From assembly GCA_033239525.1 (NCBI GenBank), contig BSYO01000024.1:13449268-13513267 (forward strand): a stretch of DNA of 64,000 nucleotides, read 5' to 3'. The notes beneath the pieces were generated by a model, which saw nothing but the letters and a program-made list of their open reading frames with translations, had not been told where the DNA came from and did no database searches. Positions 1 to 18,880 of this stretch are shown here, one piece after another (positions within the stretch are counted from its first letter, which is position 1; each line of letters begins with the position of its first letter). The stretch is from Nepenthes gracilis. Lineage: Eukaryota; Streptophyta; Magnoliopsida; Caryophyllales; Nepenthaceae. The translations under genes were made by a program, and so were the position numbers.

Positions 1-628
1 CGGCAGAAGAGCATCCCGTCACCATGGCATCGGAGATGCCCAGGACACTCGCCAATGTCTTAGCGGCAAAGCATAGGCAGGTGACTGCAGACCTAAAAAC
101 AAGTGACACCATTCATTAATAAAGAGACCACCACCGAAATAACGATAGAAATTCTCAAGTAGCAAATTTTCGACATTGTATATCAGCTATCAAATTTTTG
201 AAGATCGGAAAAACGGCATTTGAATAGTAGCCTCACAAATCTACAAATTCCATGACATTAAGTCTCCCTATTTCACAAAAGGATCGGCTAGACATTGTAT
301 CTCAGCTGCCCTTTTCGTGAATTCAAATAGCAGCAGCCCCACATATCTACAAATTCAGTGGCATACATGTCTCACAATTTCACAAAAGGACAGCTCCCAG
401 ATGTTCTATTATAACCTTTCAATTTTTATCCTACATCAAACTTTCAACGGTGAGATTTTCACCCTACCAACTATCCATCTCATAATCCTAGCCATTCAGA
501 TAATTAGAACAAAAATTTTGCTGTATGTCAGAAGGGAAGGTGGGCAGATATGTTATAATACTTACCATGGCCAGTTACGGTGCCGGGCAGAAGCTACGTT
601 ATCTGTCAATATTACAAATATTGACAAA
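1..628 (-). other. 3'UTR of the RH8-like helicase with a probable 481-bp intron
   Basis: After the stop codon, the minus strand reads a strong donor (ATG|GTAAGT) with its last exonic base at 566. A matching acceptor (CTGCAG|TCAC) has its first exonic base at 84. This implies a 3'UTR intron at 565-85 and a final exon running off the left edge. The stop-to-junction distance is 63 nt. No other gene is recognisable in 1-628. The intron is inferred from splice signals alone. Confidence 0.5.
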
Positions 629-8477
<7,849 letters not shown>

Positions 8478-9010
8478 CGTAAAACTAGCAATCTAACCCA
8501 AACGAACTAGAATTCAATAATAACGAAATACACACGACTGATAACAAACAAGGAAAAAAAAATTCTCTGCGCAGCTTAATATTTGCCGATTAGAAGCATA
8601 GTAGTGGGCGTTAAACAAAAGGGCGTATTATGATATCGAAGATATATCATTTCCCAATCAATCTGCACTCAAAATGATCCAAAAAGAAGTATGTGAAAGC
8701 GGAATTATCAAGAAAGGCGTAAACGAGGGTAAATTTTAAGCAGTTAAAACGGAAGATTAGGGTTTTGGACGATCAATTTCTTCTTGTTTGAAATGGAAAT
8801 GGAGAAGGAAAATGAAACTTGAAATTCATGGAGTGACAAATGCAATTATAGATTTGATAATCAAAGATTGGAACCGTAACTTGGGAGAGAAAGGTCGGGA
8901 GAGACGATCGAGAGTGGTTGAGAAATTCAGACGTGATCAGAGAGGAATTACGAAACGCAGAACTGCTGCTCCTCACCGGCTTTGTTTCGTTAGGTTAGGG
9001 CGTCGAAATG
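8478..9010 (-). promoter_or_regulatory. 5'UTR and proximal promoter of the RH8-like helicase, with a telo-box
   Basis: Read on the minus strand, the DNA upstream of the ATG is CT-rich leader sequence at about 8,780-8,960. It contains AAAACCCTAA at 8757-8766, a telo-box. Telo-boxes are known in plant promoters and leaders of housekeeping and translation-related genes. The transcription start is not determined. AT-rich DNA with a TA run lies further upstream (about 9,118-9,134). Confidence 0.4.
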
Positions 9011-12000
9011 AATGTCGAATTTGCCAAACGACCCCCGCATACATTTATATTTGCTCAACCGACCTTCTTTTGTTTCATTTTAGATATTTGCCGCTAGGCT
9101 TGGTAATTTTTTTTAAAGAATATATATATATATATTTTTATATTAAAACTATATTTTACTATGGAGAGAAAAAAAGGACAGAATAAAATTAAAATATAAT
9201 AAAATGTATATTTATTTTTAATAATTTTAAAATATATAAATATATAATTAAATGTATAAATATACAACTAAGCCCACCAACATTAATAAATAAATATCCA
9301 AATACACGTAGTCTATATTTTTACAAACATGTCTATTTTAATGAATCTCTTTCCGAGATAGTACCCAAATCACTATACCTTTCATGTGGGTCGAACTTAC
9401 CGGATAATAAATTTTGTTACATTATAACTATTATAATTACAATCGTTGTTCACTATGAGTTTTGTCGTTGGCTCTCATGTTATCAGGTTATCAACTTTTT
9501 TGACTTTTTGGCACTAATCAGGCATCAACCCTCATATATGATTTTACGACTTTATTGAGATCTGTGTTTTTAGTAAACAGTCACACAGGTTTGATCACTT
9601 CAATCCCCTTTGTTCATATGATTTAACTAAGTTTGGAATTCAAATTAGACTAGTAATCCTTAAAATTATTGAACCCTAAAATCGAATTGACAAACAAAAA
9701 AATAAAATGATAAATATAATCATAACCTTTTATGGGCTGATTGAACGAATAACTTAATAAATCCTTAGATAATTAATTGGTAAGATTAAAATTTTGTGTT
9801 TTAGAGGTTGGATGCATAATTGATGGTTTAAACATAACACGAAGGGGAAATTGTTGGGAAATTGTTGAAAGATTTGGTACATAATTAATAATAATTAATG
9901 GTCATGTTAAAATTAAAGAAAAGTTAAAATATCATCAATAATAAGTCAAAAAATATCAATTTTTGCTCCGATAAATAATACAAAAATTTAAAAAAAAAAT
10001 ATTTTTTTCGTATTGAATATGTATTTTAAGGTCATTCTTTTCATTATACATCAATATTTTTTTCCATTTTCATCACAGTGGATTCAATTAATAATCAGTA
10101 TTTGTAGTGATATTATTTATATATTATTAAATAATAAAATGCTCTCATCCTTAAAAGTAGAAAGGCTTCATTCTCTTCTTAAAACGTCATTTAAATAATA
10201 AAATCGTGCAGCATGTAATTAGAGAATAATGAATTTCAATATCTTTTTCTAAAGAGGGTACTGCCTTAATTTATAGACCCCGAATCTCATATCTTTTTCT
10301 AAATAGGATAATACTTCAATTAGAAATAAGCCTTATTATGGGTTTAACAATGGCGCCATTTGTGAGAATTTATATTAGTGCCCCCAATATAATAATATAA
10401 ATACCGATTCACTTAGATTATATTATGGAATGAATCATCATACATTGATTGAATAAAGATGTGATTTCTTATTTATAAATGAAAAGACTTCCTTCTTCTT
10501 CTATTGCCACTTTTCGAAGAAAAAATTATGGAAAATAGGGCTAGAGATTAATACATCCCACTACTTCTTCCAATGCGGATAATACATCAAACAAGAATGA
10601 GGTAACATCAGAACCTAACAATGGTACTGTTTATAAGAATCCAAGCTGACAACCTAATATAGTAGCTGGAAAGCTCTTCAATTAAAACTATATTTTAGGG
10701 TGAATTATTTTATATTGGTTAAGTAAAATTATGGTATCTTAATTATATATAGAAAGATTTTATTCGCTATTTAAGATATATTTTTAATAATAAAATCATA
10801 CATGATGATAAGGTTAGAGACAAATGAGTCTCATACCTTCCTCCCAAGTGAACAATACCTCAAACGGATATGAGTTTAATCTCAAAACTCAACATACATT
10901 AACAAAAATGTGAAAGGGAATATTCATAAATAAAATAATAATGACCTATTTAACTGAAAAACGATATTTTGTTTTTTTACTTCTAGTATTCTTTTCCTTT
11001 TATTTTTTTTATTTTTAAAATTTTGTTAAAAAAATGCATTCATTTGTTTTTATTAAAAATGTTAAAATTTTAACAAATTAATATTTAATAATAAGTGTGT
11101 GTAAATTTTTAATTATCTTATATATGATAAAAGTTATTAATTAATAAATTACTTAATATTTTACCAAAAATATTTATTTATAGTAAACTAACTTGAAAAG
11201 ATTAGAGAGTTTTTAATCTCAAAACGTTTCGACCCCTTTTAAAATTGTAAAAAATATATATATATAATCTAGAAAGTACAATACAACAAAGTATATTTAG
11301 ATTTTAATGTAAATCTAAGTAATTATGTAGTAATAATATAGACATGAACAATAAGTAAAGTAAGATAAATTTTGTAGTGACTAAAAAAAATTTAATAACC
11401 AACAATTATTTAGTAAAATTCTTTAAATTTCTATAACCAGTGAAAATAATATATTAAGAAAGTTAATTTACAATTCAATGGATATAAACATACTAAATCT
11501 TAACAGATTTAGATCCAAATGCCTTTTAATCTTCTTGTTGATTGTACTTTACGTATCGTAAAATCTTCTCACACGATTAGATTTCAATATCCATGCTATC
11601 AATATTTTCACAAAAGCTTATAAGTCACAACAGATATATAAAATAATAAAAAGCAATAAAACAATATGTGATGGGAAAATCTTAACGCTAAACCTAAATA
11701 ATAAATAAAAAGTTTTTTTTTTAATGTAGTTATTCACATATATATATATATATATAAAGGCTTTTTAAAGTGCAGCCATTTTGCCTTATTTTTCTATACC
11801 TCACAAGTATTTGAAAGGGATGTAGATATATAGTAAATTTTTATACCTTATAGATAAAGTCTAATGTAATTCTTTTACTCATAGTGATAAGTGCATTCCT
11901 CAAAAACACCAAATATATTAAAACATGTATAAATATGTTGTCAACTTTTTATAATGGTTTTAAAAAAATGAATGACTCTAATAACAAATATATAAAATAT

Positions 12001-13421
12001 TTTCACTCCTTAAAAAAATTATAAACTCTATCAGATAACACAATATAGTTATTATTGAAACATTTACATCGAATGGCACATGTAATGTCAATTGTGTAAA
12101 ATTTTATGATTTTTTTTCACAATATTTTTATATATAAATATAGTCATTCTAAATATTCACTTATTCTATAAAAAATAGATAAAATTTTTAAATATTTAAT
12201 AAAATCAAATAAAATATCAAAAAGTTGGCTGAAAATACAAGTGTACAATGATATTCAAAACATTGATACAAAAAAATGATATGCATGTAAAGTAAAATAA
12301 GAATCATAAATAAAATTGAAGGATGTAAACAAAAGATTAAAGAACAAGTTTAGATAAACTTATTTTTAATCTCAGACTTAATATATTTGAATCAAAAAAG
12401 TTTCAGACCCTCTTCTCTTTTTCTTTTCTCTTTTTTTTTTCAAAAATATGACTAAAAATCAACGCAAAAAACCTTATTTACTTAATCAACACATAAGTAT
12501 CAAATAGGTGCGCATCAGATGCCATCATACATACAAGCATGCACTAATATTGCATTAAGTGCACATCATACGTCAGCATTGTATCTCAATCGCTCATGAA
12601 CATATTCTCAAATGTACTTTAGGCACCATGCATTCTACCTAAATCACACAAAAGTGCTTCAAAGGCGCCAATAAGTACACAATTTTTATTTCAAATACAC
12701 ACAAGCATGAAAATTGGTGCCAATTAGGCATCGGTCCTACTTTCCTCTATTTTAATTCTTTTTAAAATTTATTATTATATAATTATTAACTAAATTAACC
12801 AGATACATATTATAGTGATATCATTAATTATAAATAAAAAATATCAGATATTACACTCAATATTCTTTATCGGGGTTGATAGAAGCCGTGCATGCATCAT
12901 CGTAGAATTTTTACAAAATATAAAATTGGGATAAGAATGTTATTTAAGATTAGAATTAGGGGAAAAATTTGAGAATAAAATTTTAGAAAATTAAAAATAA
13001 ATTCTATATTTTTTGAAATGAAGCTGCTTTTCAAAATAAAAAGGCTCGGTAAACGAGGCCACATGAGACTTAGGAGAGGGTACACAAGAAGTAATACTTA
13101 AATTAGAAAAAATAATAAAATAAAATAATAAAAAACACCCAACTCCCAGTACGTAGCCTTAAAACATTGCAGAAATGCTGATATCTTGGCTAAAATTTGT
13201 GATCCTTATATTATAAATAGAGAAGTTTTATGGTTAATGCTTAGAATTGGGTAATAATAAAGTTAAAAATTAATATTTTTTATTTTATTGATTACTTTAA
13301 ATTTATAAATTTAAGCTAAAAATTAATTTCTTAATATTTTAAATGCATAAACAACCTGAGAAATGATGAATTAATATTACATAACACTTTTTACCCAACC
13401 ACTGCCACCAAATCACTGGAT
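9011..13421. other. AT-rich intergenic region without a recognisable gene
   Basis: About 4.4 kb of very AT-rich DNA between the helicase promoter and the MITE at 13,425. ORFs are short and have no recognisable family content. Between about 10,120 and 10,870 there are loosely repeated phrases (for example ATATCTTTTTCTAAA twice near 10,240 and 10,290, and AACAATGG followed by a GAGAAT or AAGAAT phrase near 10,348 and 10,618). They suggest a decayed repeat of roughly 250-300 bp. A less AT-rich patch at about 12,490-12,740 could be an LTR relic. I can support nothing further. Confidence 0.5.
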
Positions 13422-13424
13422 TGA

Positions 13425-13642
13425 GGGGGCGTCTTTCTCCCCAATGAAGAATGACCGTCCTTTTCTTAATTTGAGCCGTCGGATGTAAAATTCAACGGTT
13501 ACGTGTTTTGGATGATTAAATTTAAAATCGAACGATCCACGTTATATTATTTATTCAAAACGTGTGGACCGTCGAATTTTTCATCTGACAGTTCAGATGA
13601 GGAGAAGGACAATCCTTCTCCACAAGAGAGAAGGACGCCCCC
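13425..13642. mobile_element. Fold-back MITE with 3-bp TGA target duplication
   Basis: A 218-bp element whose two halves are inverted copies of each other. The left end GGGGGCGTCTTTCTCC matches the reverse complement of the right end GGGGGCGTCCTTCTCT. The inner arms also pair: GCCGTCGGATGTAAAATTC on the left against the complement of GAATTTTTCATCTGAC on the right. TGA occurs on both sides (13,422-13,424 and 13,643-13,645). A 3-bp T-initiated duplication is typical of PIF/Harbinger (Tourist-like) elements. It is non-coding and lies about 560 bp upstream of the PCNA-like start codon. Confidence 0.75.
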
Positions 13643-14203
13643 TGATCCCCACATCACTACTCCTTGGTACCAGCAAACAATGTACTGTGGACTTTAGCTT
13701 TTGAAAATTCTAAAAAATAATGAATTAATTTAGTTTTTTTTTTATCATAATTATCTATTATTAATTAAATAATTATATTATTTTTTAAAAAATAAAAAAT
13801 ATTTAGCTTTTTTTAAAAAATAAAGATATTAACTATCAAATATTGATTGAATAATAGTGATTGAGAGGAATTAAATCAATTTCTCTCTTAGAAAAATAAA
13901 AACCCTAAATTTATTGATTTTATGAATAAATAGATTATTTTTTTCAAAATTATAATTCTTATTTATAAGGAAATTTTCTTGTTATATAAATAGTAATTTT
14001 TAACTAATATAATAACCAAACTGTACAACTGGTGCTCTAACTGAGCTTTTGATCAATTCTCCCTCTTCCATGCATAGAAAAGGGTGGTGGTTGCTATTAT
14101 TTAGCAACTGTTTGAATGTCTATACTTCTCTAGGAAGCCATTACTGTCTCAAGATACTGGAGTTTTCTCTCCCAAAACGACAGAAGCTCTCGGCTGACAC
14201 TCC

Positions 14204-16927
14204 ATGTTTCTTCTCAAAACGCAGCGAGGAGCGCTGCTGAAAGGCGCCACAGCAGCCATTGCCAGCATCGAGGGAGCTACGTCGACCATTGAGTTCCTTC
14301 CGACGGCGATGCTGATCCGAGTTCTTCACCCGACGCAGAATATATTCGCGGTGCTAAAGACGAACGCCGCCGGATTCTACCACTACAGCTGCAGCAGAGC
14401 CTACTTCGTGGACCTCAACATCCAAGATTTCTTCTACATTCTCAACTCTGCCTCCGATGACGACATCGTCACCATTTCCGGCCATGATCCCACCACCAAG
14501 ATCTTGTTCAAGTTTGAAAACCGCGGTTCGTTTTTCTTACTTTGGTGCACTTTCACGCATTATATAAGATGAGATGATGCAATGGTGATTAAAAATAAAT
14601 ATGGTTTATATATATTTAAAATATTGATCAAAATAAATTATTTGTGTGAAAAGAAAAATTAGTTTTAATTAGAGGAAAGAAATAAAAATATTAACATATA
14701 AAAATTTGGAAAGAATCGATAAAAATTTACACTAAACTCATTTCTATTATCAGAAATATTATACTAAATCGAGTAAAATGATAAAATAATATTGATATAG
14801 TCAGCCTCCTTGTCAGACTAAAAGCTAAGCGACACTAACATTATAGATCACGGTTTTTTTTTTCCGGCTTACCTATTACAAAATAAAATAACAAATTTAC
14901 ATAAAAAATTCGGAGGGATAAAACCATGGGCAAAGAAAAGGTTTTACTATTTTTGTATAAAATTATAAGAGTGAAATTTTTATTATTTTTAAATAGAGTT
15001 ACAGGAGAAAAAATGGCTACGAATTTTATTTTTAACATCTACATAAAACCTCAGTGCAGAAGTTATCTGAAATATATACAAAAAAACCTTCATTTGGCTC
15101 GATCTATTTACTATCATTACTAATTTTGATCTAAATTTTATATCAAATTATATCGTAAGCTTTTAGAATCAGATTTTCAAACGGGTCGATCGTACTATGA
15201 ATTAAAATTAATACAAAAAAGCTAAAATTATTAGTTATGAGTGGATACACAATTAGAAATTTCCATGACTACTCTCAACTTTGAAATGGGGTTTTTTCAA
15301 GCCAAATGTTCTCAATAATTTTTGGTTTTATTTAATTGTGTTTATTCATCTAATATTAATTGAGAAAAAAAATGTTAAAATTCAGGTAATTGCCAAAGTA
15401 GGCAGGTGAGCATGGAAGCAATGGAAACAAGCAGTGTTCATTGGACTACAGACGAATCAGCATATCGATATTGTCTCGGCCTCTCTTCAGCAGATTTTAG
15501 AGATAAATTCAAGCATTTAAAACAATTTCAGGAAACCGGTAAATAAAAAAACCTCTTATGCTCTGTTTGGACTTTCAAAAATTCGACCAAATTATTGAAA
15601 AAAATAATAATTACGTATTAGTATTTTTTTGAAAAGGGTTACAGCTTTCCATCGCAATTTTTCTCTACCCAGATTGAGAAAGTCCATTGAACACTACTCT
15701 TGAAAAAGCTTTAGAAAAAAAAGCTATAAATTGAATTTTATGTGAGCCTCTGATAAATAAATTCGATTCAAAAAGTTACGGAGAGAGCTCTGGATTAAGA
15801 AATCCTGAGTCTTTCGTACCATAACACACAAATCTGATGTGATGGAATTGGATAGATTTTTAATATTTCTTTCAATACTCAAGTCAGTAAGATATAAGCC
15901 TTTTTATATGCATGAGTTTTTTATTTTTATTATATCCTATCAAGATCTCTCCCAAATTTCAATTAATTTTTTTATACTATTCAATTTATTTTCTAAAAAC
16001 ACCATAAAAATATTTTTAAAATAATTATGAATAATAAATTTGCCAAAATATATTATTATTAATGAACAATAATCATTATTATTTTTGGGTCTTCCCAATT
16101 GTTAGGTTTGTAATGGCTTTGTTCATATGAAATTATTGGCAGTTAAAATCACTATATCAGACAAGATGGTGAAGCTAGCTGCAGGACCTGCATTCTTCAT
16201 CCTTAGGAAGGAGGTTTACTCATTTCTCTTTTTTTTTATTGCTTTTTTTTTTTTCTGCATGGCTATCTACATTTCTTGGTTATGAGGCACTACTGAGAAA
16301 TAAGGCTTAATCATATATAAACATATATTTATATTTAATAAGTAATTATTTAGACTAGATACAGATTAAGTTCCCTTTGATTTTATCAAATTAAGCCTCT
16401 GGTTCAAAGTTTAATGATAAAACTTGTGAAAAATCCTACAGGGTAGGAATGTTTTGTTTCCTTCAGTCGCATTTGCTAATGTTTGATTATACATTCTGAT
16501 TTTACTTTTATATAAATAATTAATTACTCACAAAATATACATTTATACATCAAAAAGATGATACAAAATATATTGATACTACAAAAATACAAAATAAAAA
16601 TTGGGTTCCGAATACGTGGGGGGCTAAAGTTAAAGCTCCGAGCAGACAATTTAGGGTTTGATTTTTTTTTCCCCAAACTATTGACTAATAATAATGCAGG
16701 TGGGAGAGTGCCTGATACAAGGTGTTGAAGGAGATGACATACAAAAAGTGAGAATTTCTCTGCTTCACATGGAGTCAATAGTGAAGGCCTCACAGCTTAC
16801 ATCTGCTGTGTGGATACACAACTCACCTTCTGTCCCTCCACTAAGGCCCTTGATTAGCTGCCCGCTTGCCCCTCTTGGCACTATCATGTTCTACCTTCCC
16901 AGGCCATTTTACTATTTCCCTGAATAG
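14204..16927 (+). CDS. Divergent PCNA-like sliding-clamp protein
   Basis: Four exons: 14204-14525, 15386-15538, 16143-16213, 16700-16927. GT-AG borders and phases give one frame of 774 nt, 257 aa; plant PCNA is about 263 aa. Start chosen because MFLLKTQRGALLK lines up with the first residues of PCNA. Further alignable blocks are FYHYSCSRAYFVDLN (PCNA FEHYRCDRNISMGMN), SASDDDIVTI (AGNDDIITI), VSMEAMETSS (the EMKLMDID strand), SAYRYCLGLSSADF (AEYQAIVRMPSSEF) and the C-terminal GTIMFYLPRPF (GYIRYYLAPKI). The block order and near-identical spacing support a two-domain clamp. Key positions differ: the connector-loop residues equal to L126-G-I128 are H-W-T, and the Lys164 site aligns with Asp165, with a Lys next to it. 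It does not resemble RAD9, RAD1 or HUS1 as I recall them. It could be a functional paralog or a decaying duplicate, but there is no stop or frameshift. Confidence 0.7.
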
Positions 16928-17118
16928 AATCTCCTTCTCTCTAAAATAAGCTTTTGAGCCCACAAAAAAATATATTATAAGGTGTGGGACTTTAAGTGAC
17001 ATAAGATATCATTTATCTATTTATACTAATGGATGTCATTTATGCATTACAAGGGGCCATCCTCTACCCCAGGATTCCTCACCAAGCACAAGCAGAAAGT
17101 GATGCTCTAGAAATAGAG

Positions 17119-17310
17119 AGCTGTCATGGTTTTGCAACGAGGAGGCCACATGTCTACTTAATGTCCAAGATATGAAATTAAGTAAATAAATTGTAGAGAT
17201 TAAATATCTATTAAAGTCATTTGATGTAGTTTTTAATATTTATTCATCCAATTTTTTATTATAACCAGTAGATGGATAAAAAAACCTCACACGGGAAGAA
17301 CCATAACAAC
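17119..17310. mobile_element. MITE, TTATGGTTCTCC-TIR family (copy 1)
   Basis: The left end AGCTGTCATGGTTTTGC pairs with the reverse complement of the right end, AGTTGTTATGGTTCTTCC. The centre carries the family phrase GTAGAGATTAAATATCTATT (AGAGATT plus AAATATCTATT-like), shared with the copies near 53.2-53.9, 56.7 and 61.8 kb. About 190 bp, non-coding. Confidence 0.65.
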
Positions 17311-18061
17311 TTCCTCTATAAGAAACATTTGCTTAGGGCTTGTTTGATTGTGAAACACTATTAATTTTCTTTAAAATAATTAAGAAATATATACAGATCT
17401 GCCTATTTATATGGGTTAAAAATCCGAAAAGCAGTGTCTCCTTGTCGAAAAGTTGAAAAGCAGAATTTTCTAGTGGAAAAGTCCAACTTTATATGGACTT
17501 TTGAGAAAAAAAACTCAGAAAACTTGGACATGAATTTTAAAATATACTGAAAAGATGCCAAATACGAAATCAAATCATTTAACAAAATCCAAATGTGAAG
17601 GAATCAAATCCTTAATAATTTAACATCTCATTTATCTACACTAATAGCCCGCACCAAAAAAAAAAAAAAGATGAATAAAAGGAGGCCGCATCACTCAATG
17701 GTATTCAGATGAAGGGTGTTTCCAAAACATTCTGTTTGTGAAAAAGCTAATGCAACTTGTCCGCGAGAACAAGGAGAATAGTCAATAACCAATAAATCAC
17801 AGCAGTGGCAAATAATATATAATCTTCCAATGAGTCACAAATGCTGAGTCTTTAGAATGATTCACCACTGACTCATTAAAAACATGTCATAAGGCACGAA
17901 ATATAGAGAATTTTGTGCAGTTCTAATATTCCTTTTTCCCAAAATTCTTGCACCACAGCTGTGAAGGTATTGGACGAACAGGATGATGAGGCCACTGCTG
18001 CAAGAACATAGTTGTGTTAACATTTCTGCAAAATTTTAAGATAATGACAACATCTTAGATA

Positions 18062-18345
18062 AAAATATCGGTCGAGATATACAAGTATCATGTACCCCAG
18101 ACACCATTATTCCTAATATTGCAAAAAAACTACAATATGTTATTATATTTGAAAGATATCGTGATATATTGGCCGAATATTATAATATATTATTCAATAT
18201 TTGACTGATATATAGACTCTTTTAGATTATAATTTTTTAAAAAAATTATTTTCTTTCGATATATCTAATACCATTATGTATTGTCCAATTTGACAAATAT
18301 AGATATGGTCATAACTAATACGGATACTAATATTTTTATCCATAG
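18062..18345. repeat. Dispersed ATATCG/CGATAT-rich repeat (copy 1)
   Basis: About 280 bp with phrases GATATCGTGATATATTGGCC and TTTCTTTCGATATATCTAAT, then GGTCATAACTAATACGGATA. The same ordered phrases recur near 34.0, 36.8 and 39.3 kb, and in reverse orientation near 34.8 and 46.2 kb. A related partial copy follows at about 18,541-18,765. The class is unknown. Confidence 0.6.
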
Positions 18346-18880
18346 GCAGCATACATAAACATGGCAGCAGTAAAGCAGTTTAAAGATGGGTACTGCCCTT
18401 CACCAATATTTTCCCAATGCATGAAATTTCAAGGGATGAGGCGAGTTTAAATCTCAATAATAAGCCACAAAAGCGGGGCTGAACATGTTTCCTCTATCAG
18501 GGCGAGGCAAGCATCAAAACAGAAGTTGTATGATCACTTTAAGTGTTGAGAGTAACTATGAAATGAAATATTAGTCGGTGTAAATTTTTAATAAAAATCG
18601 TTGTATATTATTGTATTGATAATATATATCTTATCAATATTTTCTATTAGGTTCCAATTTGTAAAAAAAATTTTACGGATAATATATCCAATGCTAATAC
18701 ATATATCCAATATAGTCAAGATCAATGTGATCGTAACTAATATTGATATTTCATCATTGAAGTAGCTAATGATCTTATTTGGTTTATCAGGTTAAAAATA
18801 TTTCACGGGTACTTATTTTGAATTTCTTCAGAATCTGTATCAATAGTTGCTCTTTTTTGGGGGGGAGGGGAGTGGAATTT

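Larger units (their letters stand above)
16928..18880. other. Intergenic region with two dispersed-repeat copies and a MITE
   Basis: No gene is recognised between the PCNA-like stop codon and the tandem duplication. It contains a MITE at 17,119-17,310 and two AT-rich ATATCG-family repeats (about 18,062-18,345 and 18,541-18,765). A poly(A) run at about 17,656 and a G-rich run near 18,860 are the other conspicuous patches. Confidence 0.5.

Noticed and set aside
14049..14203. Open frame upstream of the PCNA-like ATG, suggesting a longer N-terminus.
   Set aside because: It is in another frame (14,049-14,240), and the first residues from 14,204 already align with PCNA residue 1.
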